Shown here piece by piece: positions 13,591 through 26,157 of a DNA stretch of 64,000 bases. The notes under the pieces were generated by a model. The model was not told where the DNA came from. It saw only the letters and a list, made by a program, of their open reading frames with translations, and ran no database searches. The stretch comes from Vicia villosa (lineage: Eukaryota > Streptophyta > Magnoliopsida > Fabales > Fabaceae). The number at the start of each line of letters is the position of its first letter. The first letter of the stretch is position 1. A program made the translations under genes and the position numbers. The stretch covers positions 51,539,133 to 51,603,132 of the forward strand of contig NC_081183.1 in assembly GCF_029867415.1 (NCBI RefSeq), read 5' to 3'.

Positions 13591-13746
13591 TGTTAGAACA
13601 TGAAAAGTTTTGATCAATGTCTCTAGTTTGATGATAAAATTATATATTAATTTTGTATAAGACAATGTGGTACTCTAATTATTCACGTTTTCCATTCGAG
13701 GAAAAGTCTAAAAGAGTATGCACAAAATCAGCATTCAGAAGCTCTG
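13591..13746 (+). mobile_element. Solo Ty1-copia LTR, zone A copy 6 (cut by gap)
   Basis: Begins TGTTAGAAC after AAATT and runs into the N gap after about 156 bp. Confidence 0.85.
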
Positions 13747-13846
13747 NNNNNNNNNNNNNNNNNNNNNNNNNNNNNNNNNNNNNNNNNNNNNNNNNNNNNN
13801 NNNNNNNNNNNNNNNNNNNNNNNNNNNNNNNNNNNNNNNNNNNNNN
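13747..13846. other. Assembly gap, 100 N
   Basis: Exactly 100 unknown bases, the usual placeholder for a gap of unknown size. The flanks differ in unit type: composite with LTR on the left, simple 1.35 kb on the right. The zone A to zone B transition, and possibly many more units, are hidden here. Confidence 0.98.
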
Positions 13847-14016
13847 TTGTTATTTACTTTGCTTTTCATAACTTAATATGAATTTTCATAGAATAACTCT
13901 ACATTGTTATTTAAGTATTGTAGGTATTTGATGATCCTACCGAATTAACACAAGATGATTTGTATGATTTGCGACTCTGTTGGGGAAAATGTTTCTTTGA
14001 GATATATAAAGATTAA
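13847..14016 (+). pseudogene. Ulp1/C48-like protease tail, unit 7 (only last exon after gap)
   Basis: Starts inside the second intron. The last exon (VFDDPTELTQDD…) ends at TAA 14014-14016. Confidence 0.6.
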
Positions 14017-14536
14017 GCTTTATCTTCTAAGTTATATGGAATTGTCTTTATTTCAAATTCGAGCTAATTTCTTCACTTTGGTGTTGTCTGCTGATGTTAA
14101 TTAGTGTTATTGTTTATTCTCAGCAAATGTAACTTTGGTGTTGTCATTAGAAGCTACAACTCATCTTCTCACGGATGCATGTTTCTATTTCAAGTGCTCT
14201 TAAGGACTTAAATGGTTAGATATTGTTGTTTGGTTATTTTGTAGTAGTCTGCCATGTGTAAGCTTTCCTATAATTTTGTACACTTGTGTCTCCTAGATTA
14301 ATAATTTTGTAAATTTTGAAGAATATACATATTTTCATCTTCGTTATTTACTGCAATGAAATTATATTCATCACTGGTTAAAAAATATGACAATAGTGAC
14401 CTAAAGGTGGTCTGTGTGTTGTGAGAAAAATGTTCAAAATAGCGACCTAACTTTGGTTTGTGTGGTATTTGAAACTTATATGGAAAATTAGGTACACAAA
14501 AATTACAAGGGAAAATAGGAAATACAGCTATTATAC

Positions 14537-14882
14537 GCTTAAAATCAGAAAACATATTACATCGGGAAAAATGGAAAACCGATGTAAAAACCTATCTATT
14601 ACATCGTGAAAAGTGGAAAACCAATGTAAAAACTATCTATTACATCAGGCGGACAGGACAACTGATGTAAAATGTGGCGTATATATTTTTTATAAAAAAT
14701 TGCAAGATTTTTCACACCAGACATCTGAGTTCAACCGATGTCGTCTGTTAATTTTTCACATCGGGCCTTGGCCCGATGTAAAAGGTCTCAGACTTATCAC
14801 ATCGCCTGGCTTTACATCAGGCCTAAACCCGATGTAAAATGTACTCTTCGCCCAACGTAAAACATTACTCTCTGCACTAGTG
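14537..14882 (+). mobile_element. CACTA transposon 3' subterminal and terminal region (reference copy)
   Basis: Inverted and direct copies of ACATCGG / CCGATGT are packed here, about a dozen in 300 bp. They include a near-perfect palindrome at 14758-14779 with 10-bp arms ACATCGGGCC and GGCCCGATGT. The block ends CTGCACTAGTG at 14872-14882. Read on the minus strand, the end is CACTAGTGCAG, the form expected of a CACTA terminal inverted repeat. Subterminal repeats of this kind bind the TNPA-type transposition protein in CACTA elements. No matching 5' terminus or transposase (TNP2) gene is present. Equivalent blocks lie upstream of every unit end listed for the arrays. Confidence 0.75.
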
Positions 14883-14946
14883 ATTGTTACAAAAGTAATT
14901 TCATATTTTATGTGGCTTTATATGGATTTTTTATGAATTAGTGCTT

Positions 14947-15366
14947 TTGAGGTTAATCAATTTGCAAATGGCAATAGAAAAAAGGCTACATGGCTTTAGC
15001 CTAAATGCAAGTGTGATGTAAATTGTAATTCTATATTTAATTTTATGATAATTATTCACTAATTATGTCGTTAATTTGTAGACAGGGAAACAACATAACT
15101 CTTATGATTGAGGGTACTATGTGATGAAAAATATGTTGGATATTGTGTCTGCCAATATAACCGAATCTTGGATGCAGGTAATAAAATGACTTAAATTTGT
15201 TATTTACTTTGCTTTTCATAACTTAATGTGAATTTTCATAGAATAACTCTACATTGTTATTTAAGTATTGTAGGTATTTGATGATCCTACCGAATTAACA
15301 CAAGATGATTTGTATGATTTGCGACTCTGTTGGGGAAAATGTTTCTTTGAGATATATAAAGATTAA
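14947..15366 (+). pseudogene. Ulp1/C48-like protease tail, unit 8
   Basis: An upstream exon (ISAFEVNQF…KKATWL) is followed by a GTAAGT…TTTGTAG intron, then …QHNSYD, a TGA in place of the catalytic Cys codon, and GYYVMKN. The second intron precedes the last exon, TAA at 15364-15366. The oxyanion-hole Gln six residues before Cys is kept. TGT to TGA is a single change that both removes the nucleophile and stops translation. Confidence 0.72.
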
Positions 15367-16296
15367 GCTTTATCTGCTAAGTTATATGGAATTGTCTTTA
15401 TTTCAAATTCGAGCTAATTTCTTCACTTTGGTGTTGTCTGCTGATGTTAATTAGTGTTATTGTTTATTCTCAGCAAATGTAACTTTGGTGTTGTCATTAG
15501 AAGCTACAACTCATCTTCTCACGGATGCATGTTGCTATTTCAAGTGCTCTTAAGGACTTAAATGGTTAGATATTGTTGTTTGGTTATTTTGTAGTAGTCC
15601 GCCATGTGTAAGCTTTCCTATAATTTTGTACACTTGTGTCTCCTAGATTAATAATTTTGTAAATTTTAAAGAATCTACATATTTTCATCTTCGTTATTTA
15701 GTGCAATGAAATTATATTCATCACTGGTTAAAAAATATGACAATAGTGACCTAAAGGTGGTCTGTGTGTTGTGAGAAAAATGTTCAAAATAGCGACCTAA
15801 CTTTGGTCTGTGTGGTATTTGAAACTTATATGGAAAATTAGGTACAAAAAAATTACAAGGGAAAATAGGAAATACAGCTATTATACGCTTAAAATCAGAA
15901 AACATATTACATCGGGAAAAATGGAAAACCGATGTAAAAACCTATCTATTACATCGTGAAAAGTGGAAAACCAATGTAAAAATTATCTATTACATCAGGC
16001 GGACAGGACAACCGATGTAAAATGTGGCGTATATATTTTTTATAAAAAATTGCAAGATTTTTCACACCAGACATCTGAGTTCAACCGATGTCGTCTGTTA
16101 ATTTTTCACATCGGGCCTTGGCCCGATGTAAAAGGTCTCAGACTTATCACATCGCCTGGCTTTACATCAGGCCTAAACCCGATGTAAAATGTACTCTTCG
16201 CCCAACGTAAAACATTACTCTCTGCACTAGTGATTGTTACAAAAGTAATTTCATATTTTATGTGGCTTTATATGGATTTTTTATGAATTAGTGCTT

Positions 16297-16716
16297 TTGA
16301 GGTTAATCAATTTGCAAATGGCAATAGAAAAAAGGCTACATGGCTTTAGCCTAAATGCAAGTGTGATGTAAATTGTAATTCTATATTTAATTTTATGATA
16401 ATTATTCACTAATTATGTCGTTAATTTGTAGACAGGGAAACAACATAACTCTTATGATTGAGGGTACTATGTGATGAAAAATATGTTGGATATTGTGTCT
16501 GCCAATATAACCGAATCTTGGATGCAGGTAATAAAATGACTTAAATTTGTTATTTACTTTGCTTTTCATAACTTAATGTGAATTTTCATAGAATAACTCT
16601 ACATTGTTATTTAAGTATTGTAGGTATTTGATGATCCTACCGAATTAACACAAGATGATTTGTATGATTTGCGACTCTGTTGGGGAAAATGTTTCTTTGA
16701 GATATATAAAGATTAA
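16297..16716 (+). pseudogene. Ulp1/C48-like protease tail, unit 9
   Basis: Near-identical copy of unit 8, with TGA at the Cys codon. Confidence 0.7.
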
Positions 16717-17646
16717 GCTTTATCTGCTAAGTTATATGGAATTGTCTTTATTTCAAATTCGAGCTAATTTCTTCACTTTGGTGTTGTCTGCTGATGTTAA
16801 TTAGTGTTATTGTTTATTCTCAGCAAATGTAACTTTGGTGTTGTCATTAGAAGCTACAACTCATCTTCTCACGGATGCATGTTGCTATTTCAAGTGCTCT
16901 TAAGGACTTAAATGGTTAGATATTGTTGTTTGGTTATTTTGTAGTAGTCCGCCATGTGTAAGCTTTCCTATAATTTTGTACACTTGTGTCTCCTAGATTA
17001 ATAATTTTGTAAATTTTAAAGAATCTACATATTTTCATCTTCGTTATTTAGTGCAATGAAATTATATTCATCACTGGTTAAAAAATATGACAATAGTGAC
17101 CTAAAGGTGGTCTGTGTGTTGTGAGAAAAATGTTCAAAATAGCGACCTAACTTTGGTCTGTGTGGTATTTGAAACTTATATGGAAAATTAGGTACAAAAA
17201 AATTACAAGGGAAAATAGGAAATACAGCTATTATACGCTTAAAATCAGAAAACATATTACATCGGGAAAAATGGAAAACCGATGTAAAAACCTATCTATT
17301 ACATCGTGAAAAGTGGAAAACCAATGTAAAAACTATCTATTACATCAGGCGGACAGGACAACTGATGTAAAATGTGGCGTATATATTTTTTATAAAAAAT
17401 TGCAAGATTTTTCACACCAGACATCTGAGTTCAACCGATGTCGTCTGTTAATTTTTCACATCGGGCCTTGGCCCGATGTAAAAGGTCTCAGACTTATCAC
17501 ATCGCCTGGCTTTACATCAGGCCTAAACCCGATGTAAAATGTACTCTTCGCCCAACGTAAAACATTACTCTCTGCACTAGTGATTGTTACAAAAGTAATT
17601 TCATATTTTATGTGGCTTTATATGGATTTTTTATGAATTAGTGCTT

Positions 17647-18066
17647 TTGAGGTTAATCAATTTGCAAATGGCAATAGAAAAAAGGCTACATGGCTTTAGC
17701 CTAAATGCAAGTGTGATGTAAATTGTAATTCTATATTTAATTTTATGATAATTATTCACTAATTATGTCGTTAATTTGTAGACAGGGAAACAACATAACT
17801 CTTATGATTGAGGGTACTATGTGATGAAAAATATGTTGGATATTGTGTCTGCCAATATAACCGAATCTTGGATGCAGGTAATAAAATGACTTAAATTTGT
17901 TATTTACTTTGCTTTTCATAACTTAATGTGAATTTTCATAGAATAACTCTACATTGTTATTTAAGTATTGTAGGTATTTGATGATCCTACCGAATTAACA
18001 CAAGATGATTTGTATGATTTGCGACTCTGTTGGGGAAAATGTTTCTTTGAGATATATAAAGATTAA
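17647..18066 (+). pseudogene. Ulp1/C48-like protease tail, unit 10
   Basis: TGA at the Cys codon. The 3' spacer carries GTTAGACGG where unit 9 has GTTATATGG, the first of a chain of variants shared only with right-hand neighbours. Confidence 0.7.
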
Positions 18067-18996
18067 GCTTTATCTGCTAAGTTAGACGGAATTGTCTTTA
18101 TTTCAAATTCGAGCTAATTTCTTCACTTTGGTGTTGTCTGCTGATGTTAATTAGTGTTATTGTTTATTCTCAGCAAATGTAACTTTGGTGTTGTCATTAG
18201 AAGCTACAACTCATCTTCTCACGGATGCATGTTGCTATTTCAAGTGCTCTTAAGGACTTAAATGGTTAGATATTGTTGTTTGGTTATTTTGTAGTAGTCC
18301 GCCATGTGTAAGCTTTCCTATAATTTTGTACACTTGTGTCTCCTAGATTAATAATTTTGTAAATTTTAAAGAATCTACATATTTTCATCTTCGTTATTTA
18401 GTGCAATGAAATTATATTCATCACTGGTTAAAAAATATGACAATAGTGACCTAAAGGTGGTCTGTGTGTTGTGAGAAAAATGTTCAAAATAGCGACCTAA
18501 CTTTGGTCTGTGTGGTATTTGAAACTTATATGGAAAATTAGGTACAAAAAAATTACAAGGGAAAATAGGAAATACAGCTATTATACGCTTAAAATCAGAA
18601 AACATATTACATCGGGAAAAATGGAAAACCGATGTAAAAACCTATCTATTACATCGTGAAAAGTGGAAAACCAATGTAAAAACTATCTATTACATCAGGC
18701 GGACAGAACAACTGATGTAAAATGTGGCGTATATATTTTTTATAAAAAATTGCAAGATTTTTCACACCAGACATCTGAGTTCAACCGATGTCGTCTGTTA
18801 GTTTTTCACATCGGGCCTTGGCCCGATGTAAAAGGTCTCAGACTTATCACATCGCCTGGCTTTACATCAGGCCTAAACCCGATGTAAAATGTACTCTTCG
18901 CCCAACGTAAAACATTACTCTCTGCACTAGTGATTGTTACAAAAGTAATTTCATATTTTATGTGGCTTTATATGGATTTTTTATGAATTAGTGCTT

Positions 18997-19416
18997 TTGA
19001 GGTTAATCAATTTGCAAATGGCAATAGAAAAAAGGCTACATGGCTTTAGCCTAAATGCAAGTGTGATGTAAATTGTAATTCTATATTTAATTTTATGATA
19101 ATTATTCACTAATTATGTCGTTAATTTGTAGACAGGGAAACAACATAACTCTTATGATTGAGGGTACTATGTGATGAAAAATATGTTGGATATTGTGTCT
19201 GCCAATATAACCGAATCTTGGATGCAGGTAATAAAATGACTTAAATTTGTTATTTACTTTGCTTTTCATAACTTAATGTGAATTTTCATAGAATAACTCT
19301 ACATTGTTATTTAAGTATTGTAGGTATTTGATGATCCTACCGAATTAACACAAGATGATTTGTATGATTTGCGACTCTGTTGGGGAAAATGTTTCTTTGA
19401 GATATATAAAGATTAA
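18997..19416 (+). pseudogene. Ulp1/C48-like protease tail, unit 11
   Basis: TGA at the Cys codon. Shares the GTTAGATGG spacer variant with unit 12. Confidence 0.7.
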
Positions 19417-20346
19417 GCTTTATCTGCTAAGTTAGATGGAATTGTCTTTATTTCAAATTCGAGCTAATTTCTTCACTTTGGTGTTGTCTGCTGATGTTAA
19501 TTAGTGTTATTGTTTATTCTCAGCAAATGTAACTTTGGTGTTGTCATTAGAAGCTACAACTCATCTTCTCACGGATGCATGTTGCTATTTCAAGTGCTCT
19601 TAAGGACTTAAATGGTTAGATATTGTTGTTTGGTTATTTTGTAGTAGTCCGCCATGTGTAAGCTTTCTTATAATTTTGTACACTTGTGTCTCCTAGATTA
19701 ATAATTTTGTAAATTTTGAAGAATCTACATATTTTCATCTTCGTTATTTAGTGCAATGAAATTATATTCATCACTGGTTAAAAAATATGACAATAGTGAC
19801 CTAAAGGTGGTCTGTGTGTTGTGAGAAAAATGTTCAAAATAGCGACCTAACTTTGGTCTGTGTGGTATTTGAAACTTATATGGAAAATTAGGTACAAAAA
19901 AATTACAAGGGAAAATAGGAAATACAGCTATTATACGCTTAAAATCAGAAAACATACTACATCGGGAAAAATGGAAAACCGATGTAAAAACCTATCTATT
20001 ACATCGTGAAAAGTGGAAAACCAATGTAAAAACTAACTATTACATCGGGCGGACAGAACAGCTGATGTAAAATGTGGCGTATATATTTTTTATAAAAAAT
20101 TGCAAGATTTTTCACACCAGACATCTGAGTTCAACCGATGTCGTCTGTTAATTTTTCACATCGGGCCTTGGCCCGATGTAAAAGGTCTCAGACTTATCAC
20201 ATCGCCTGGCTTTACATCAGGCCTAAACCCGATGTAAAATGTACTCTTCGCCCAACGTAAAACATTACTCTCTGCACTAGTGATTGTTACAAAAGTAATT
20301 TCATATTTTATGTGGCTTTATATGGATTTTTTATGAATTAGTGCTT

Positions 20347-20766
20347 TTGAGGTTAATCAATTTGCAAATGGCAATAGAAAAAAGGCTACATGGCTTTAGC
20401 CTAAATGCAAGTGTGATGTAAATTGTAATTCTATATTTAATTTTATGATAATTATTCACTAATTATGTCGTTAATTTGTAGACAGGGAAACAACATAACT
20501 CTTATGATTGAGGGTACTATGTGATGAAAAATATGTTGGATATTGTGTCTGCCAATATAACCGAATCTTGGATGCAGGTAATAAAATGACTTAAATTTGT
20601 TATTTACTTTGCTTTTCATAACTTAATGTGAATTTTCATAGAATAACTCTACATTGTTATTTAAGTATTGTAGGTATTTGATGATCCTACCGAATTAACA
20701 CAAGATGATTTGTATGATTTGCGACTCTGTTGGGGAAAATGTTTCTTTGAGATATATAAAGATTAA
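20347..20766 (+). pseudogene. Ulp1/C48-like protease tail, unit 12
   Basis: TGA at the Cys codon. Last of the exact 1350-bp units; its subterminal block at about 21300-21630 already resembles the 1347-bp type, marking the sub-block boundary. Confidence 0.7.
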
Positions 20767-21694
20767 GCTTTATCTGCTAAGTTAGATGGAATTGTCTTTA
20801 TTTCAAATTCGAGCTAATTTCTTCACTTTGGTGTTGTCTGCTGATGTTAATTAGTGTTATTGTTTATTCTCAGCAAATGTAACTTTGGTGTTGTCATTAG
20901 AAGCTACAACTCATCTTCTCACGGATGCATGTTGCTATTTCAAGTGCTCTTAAGGACTTAAATGGTTAGATATTGTTGTTTGGTTATTTTGTAGTAGTCC
21001 GCCATGTGTAAGCTTTCTTATAATTTTGTACACTTGTGTCTCCTAGATTAATAATTTTGTAAATTTTGAAGAATATACATATTTTCATCTTCGTTATTTA
21101 GTGCAATGAAATTATATTCATCACTGGTTAAAAAATATGACAATAGTGACCTAAATGTGGTCTGTGTGTTGTGAGAAAAATGTGCAAAATAGCGACCTAA
21201 CTTTGGTCTGTGTGGTATTTGAAACTTATATGGAAAATTAGGTACAAAAAAATTACAAGGGAAAATAGGAAATACAGCTATTATACGCTTAAAAGCAGAA
21301 AACATATTACATCGGGAAAAATGGAAAACCGATGTAAAAAACCTATCTATTACATCGGGAAAAGTGGAAAACCAATGTAAAAACTATCTATTACATCGGG
21401 CGGACAGAACAGCCGATGTAAAATGTGGCGTTTATATTTTTTATAAAAAATTTCATTATTTTTCACACAAGCCATCTGAGTTCAACCGATGTGGTATGTT
21501 AATTTTTCAAATCGGGCCTTGGCCCGATGTAAATGTCTAAGACTTATTACATCACCTGGCTTTACATCAGGCCCAAACCCGATGTAAAAATTAATTTTTG
21601 CCGACTTAAAAAATTATTTCTACCCTAGTGATTGTTACAAAAGTAATTTCATATTTTATGTGGCTTTATATGGATTTTTTATGAATTAGTGATT

Positions 21695-22116
21695 TTGTGG
21701 TTAATCAATTTGCAAATGGCAATAGAAAAAAGGCTACATGGCTTTAGCCTAAATGTAAGTGTGATGTAAATTATAATTCTATATTTAATTCTATGATAAT
21801 TATTCACTAATTATGTCGTTCATTTGTAGACAAGGAAACAACATAACTATTATGATTGAGGGTACTATGTGATGAAAAATATGTTGGATATTGTGTCTGC
21901 CAATATAACCGAATCTTGGATGCAGGTAATAAAATAACTTGAATTTGTTATTTACTTTGCGTTTCACAACTTAATGTGAATTTTCATAGAATAACTCTAC
22001 ATTGTTATTTAAGTATTGTAGGTATTTGATGATCCTACCGAATTAACACAAGATGATTTGTATGATTTGCGACTCTGTTGGGGAAAATGTTTCTTTGAGA
22101 TATATATAAAGATTAA
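21695..22116 (+). pseudogene. Ulp1/C48-like protease tail, unit 13
   Basis: TGA at the Cys codon. Two extra bases in the last exon (GATATATATAAAG) shift the frame just before the usual stop. The conserved Trp of the LPW-like motif is still TGG. Confidence 0.68.
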
Positions 22117-23043
22117 GCTTTATCTGCTAAGTTATATGGAATTGTCTTTATTTCAAATTCGAGCTAATTTCTTCACTTTGGTGTTGTCTGCTGATGTTAA
22201 TTAGTGTTATTGTTTATTCTCACCAATTGTAACTTTGGTGTTGTCATTAGAAGCTACAACTCATCTTCTCATGGATGCATGTTGGTATTTCAAGTGCTCT
22301 TAAGGACTTAAATGGTTAGATATTGTTGTTTGGTTATTTTGTAGTAGTCCGCCATGTGTAAACTTTCTTATAATTTTGTACACTTGTGTCTCCTAGATTA
22401 ATAATTTTGTAAATTTTGAAGAATATATATATTTTCATCTTAGCTATTTGGTGCAATGAAATTATATCCTTCAGTGGTTAAAAAATATGACAATAGTGAC
22501 CTAACTGCGGTCTGTGTGTTGTAAGAAAAATGTGCAAAATAGCGACCTAACTTTGGTCTGTGTGGTATTTGAAACTTATATGGAAAATTAGGTTGAAAAA
22601 AATTACAAGTTAAAATAGGAAATACAACTATTATACTCTTAAAAGCAGAAAACATATTACATCGGGAAAAATGGAAAACCGGTGTAAAACCTTTCCTATT
22701 ACATCAGGCAAAGTGGAAAACCAATGTAAAAACTATCTATTACATCGGGCGGACAGAACAGCCGATGTAAAATGTGGCGTTTATATTTTTTATAAAAAAT
22801 TTCATTATTTTTCACACAAGCCATCTGAGTTCAACCGATGTGGTATGTTAATTTTTCAAATCGGGCCTTGGCCCGATGTAAATGTCTAAGACTTATTACA
22901 TCACCTGGCTTTACATCAGGCCCAAACCCGATGTAAAAATTAATTTTTGCCGACTTAAAAAATTATTTCTACCCTAGTGATTGTTACAAAAGTAATTTCA
23001 TATTTTATGTAGCTTTAGATGGATTTTTTATGAATTAGTGATT

Positions 23044-23463
23044 TTGTGGTTAATCAATTTGCAAATGGCAATAGAAAAAAGGCTACATGGCTTTAGCCTA
23101 AATGTAAGTGTGATGTAAATTATAATTCTATATTTAATTCTATGATAATTATTCACTAAGTATGTCGTTCATTTGTAGACAAGGAAACAACATAACTATC
23201 ATGATTGAGGGTACTATGTGATGAAAAATATGTTGGATATTGTGTCTGCCAATATAACCGAATCTTGGATGCAGGTAATAAAATAACATGAATTTGTTAT
23301 TTACTTTGCGTTTCACAAGTTAATGTGAATTTTCATAGAATAACTCTACATTGTTATTTAAGTATTGTAGGTATTTGATGATCCTATCGAATTAACATAA
23401 GATGATTTGTATGATTTGCGACTCTGTTAGGGAAAATGTTTCTTTGAGATATATAAAGATTAA
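23044..23463 (+). pseudogene. Ulp1/C48-like protease tail, unit 14
   Basis: TGA at the Cys codon plus a second nonsense change: the conserved Trp is TAG (CTCTGTTAGGG). This second stop is shared by units 14-20 only, so it arose after the first. Confidence 0.7.
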
Positions 23464-24390
23464 GCTTTATCTGCTAAGTTATATGGAATTGTCTTTATTT
23501 CAAATTCGAGTTAATTTCTTCACTTTGGTGTTTTCTGCTGATGTTAATTAGTGTTATTGTTTGTTCTCACCAATTGTAACTTTGGTGTTGTCATCAAAAG
23601 CTTCAACTCATCTTCTCTTGGATGCATGTTGGTATTTCAAGTGCTCTTAAGGACTTAAATGGTTAGATATTGTTGTTTGGTTTTTTTGTAGTAGTCCGCC
23701 ATGTGTAAACTTTCTTGTAAGTTTATACACTTGTGTCTCATATATTAATAATTTTGTAAATTTTGAAGAATATATATATTTTCATCTTAGCTATTTGGTG
23801 CAATGAAATTATATCCTTCAGTGGTTAAAAAATATGACAATAGTGACCTAACTGCGGTCTGTGTGTTGTAAGAAAAATGTGCAAAATAGCGACCTAACTT
23901 TGGTCTGTGTGGTATTTGAAACTTATATGGAAAATTAGGTTGAAAAAAATTACAAGTTAAAATAGGAAATACAACTATTATACTCTTAAAAGCAGAAAAC
24001 ATATTACATCGGGAAAAATGGAAAACCGGTGTAAAACCTTTCCTATTACATCAGGCAAAGTGGAAAACCAATGTAAAAACTATCTATTACATCGGGCGGA
24101 CAGAACAGCCGATGTAAAATGTGGCGTTTATATTTTTTATAAAAAATTTCATTATTTTTCACACAAGCCATCTGAGTTCAACCGATGTGGTATGTTAATT
24201 TTTCAAATCGGGCCTTGGCCCGATGTAAATGTCTAAGACTTATTACATCACCTGGCTTTACATCAGGCCCAAACCCGATGTAAAAATTAATTTTTGCCGA
24301 CTTAAAAAATTATTTCTACCTTAGTGATTGTTACAAAAGTAATTTCATATTTTATGTAGCTTTAGATGGATTTTTTATGAATTAGTGATT

Positions 24391-24810
24391 TTGTGGTTAA
24401 TCAATTTGCAAATGGCAATAGAAAAAAGGCTACATGGCTTTAGCCTAAATGTAAGTGTGATGTAAATTATAATTCTATATTTAATTCTATGATAATTATT
24501 CACTAAGTATGTCGTTCATTTGTAGACAAGGAAACAACATAACTATCATGATTGAGGGTACTATGTGATGAAAAATATGTTGGATATTGTGTCTGCCAAT
24601 ATAACCGAATCTTGGATGCAGGTAATAAAATAACATGAATTTGTTATTTACTTTGCGTTTCACAAGTTAATGTGAATTTTCATAGAATAACTCTACATTG
24701 TTATTTAAGTATTGTAGGTATTTGATAATGCTATCGAATTAACATAACATGATTTGTATGATTTGCGACTCTGTTAGGGAAAATGTTTCTTTGAGATATA
24801 TAAAGATTAA
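24391..24810 (+). pseudogene. Ulp1/C48-like protease tail, unit 15
   Basis: Both stops present. The last exon begins TTTGATAATGC instead of TTTGATGATCC, a variant carried through units 15-19. Confidence 0.68.
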
Positions 24811-25737
24811 GCTTTATCTGCTAAGTTATATGGAATTGTCTTTATTTCAAATTCGAGTTAATTTCTTCACTTTGGTGTTTTCTGCTGATGTTAATTAGTG
24901 TTATTGTTTGTTCTCACCAATTGTAACTTTGGTGTTGTCATCAAAAGCTTCAACTCATCTTCTCTTGGATGCATGTTGGTATTTCAAGTGCTCTTAAGGA
25001 CTTAAATGGTTAGATATTGTTGTTTGGTTTTTTTGTAGTAGTCCGCCATGTGTAAACTTTCTTGTAAGTTTATACACTTGTGTCTCATATATTAATAATT
25101 TTGTAAATTTTGAAGAATATATATATTTTCATCTTAGCTATTTGGTGCAATGAAATTATATCCTTCAGTGGTTAAAAAATATGACAATAGTGACCTAACT
25201 GCGGTCTGTGTGTTGTAAGAAAAATGTGCAAAATAGCGACCTAACTTTGGTCTGTGTGGTATTTGAAACTTATATGGAAAATTAGGTTGAAAAAAATTAC
25301 AAGTTAAAATAGGAAATACAACTATTATACTCTTAAAAGCAGAAAACATATTACATCGGGAAAAATGGAAAACCGGTGTAAGACCTTTCCTATTACATCA
25401 GGCAAAGTGGAAAACCAATGTAAAAACTATCTATTACATCGGGCGGACAGAACAGCCGATGTAAAATGTGGCGTTTATATTTTTTATAAAAAATTTTATT
25501 ATTTTTCACACAAGCCATTTGAGTTCAACCGATGTGGTATGTTAATTTTTCAAATCGGGCCTTGGCCCGATGTAAATGTCTAAGACTTATTACATCACCT
25601 GGCTTTACATCAGGCCCAAACCCGATGTAAAAATTAATTTTTGCCGACTTAAAAAATTATTTCTACCCTAGTGATTGTTACAAAAGTAATTTCATATTTT
25701 ATGTAGCTTTAGATGGATTTTTTATGAATTAGTGATT

Positions 25738-26157
25738 TTGTGGTTAATCAATTTGCAAATGGCAATAGAAAAAAGGCTACATGGCTTTAGCCTAAATGTA
25801 AGTGTGATGTAAATTATAATTCTATATTTAATTCTATGATAATTATTCACTAAGTATGTCGTTCATTTGTAGACAAGGAAACAACATAACTATCATGATT
25901 GAGGGTACTATGTGATGAAAAATATGTTGGATATTGTGTCTGCCAATATAACCGAATCTTGGATGCAGGTAATAAAATAACATGAATTTGTTATTTACTT
26001 TGCGTTTCACAAGTTAATGTGAATTTTCATAGAATAACTCTACATTGTTATTTAAGTATTGTAGGTATTTGATAATGCTATCGAATTAACATAACATGAT
26101 TTGTATGATTTGCGACTCTGTTAGGGAAAATGTTTCTTTGAGATATATAAAGATTAA
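25738..26157 (+). pseudogene. Ulp1/C48-like protease tail, unit 16 (type A)
   Basis: Both shared stops. The following splice donor-like site is CTGGTAAG, which restores a GT where units 14 and 15 have CTGCTAAG. Confidence 0.68.

Larger units (their letters stand above)
1..13746 (+). repeat. Zone A: composite tandem array, unit about 2.34 kb
   Basis: Six head-to-tail units can be phased on the CACTA-type 3' end, at 914, 3254, 5620, 7963, 10295 and 12635, giving spacings of 2340, 2366, 2343, 2332 and 2340 bp. Reading rightward each unit holds Ulp1-like protease tail exons, a spacer with an (AT)n tract, a solo copia LTR, and a block of ACATCGG/CCGATGT repeats. Without the LTR and its 5-bp target duplication the unit is about 1.25 kb, matching the simple monomers of zone B. 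The terminal CACTA is decayed here (CCCTAGTG, or CCTTGTG in the two leftmost units). The array continues off the left edge and into the N gap, so its true length is unknown. Confidence 0.93.

Noticed and set aside
4084..13665. 74-84-codon minus-strand frames MSYTKFIYN… upstream of each LTR
   Set aside because: They straddle the LTR start and the AT-rich spacer, so they postdate the LTR insertion and are chance frames.
1931..13871. 71-codon open frame MYKTMWYSNYS… repeated every 2.3 kb
   Set aside because: It lies wholly inside the copia LTR; LTR U3 sequence is not expected to be coding and repetition explains the conservation. The last copy runs into the N gap.
14758..14779. Rho-independent-like terminator hairpin
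   Set aside because: The palindrome is followed by A rather than T runs, the DNA is eukaryotic, and the hairpin belongs to the transposon subterminal repeats.
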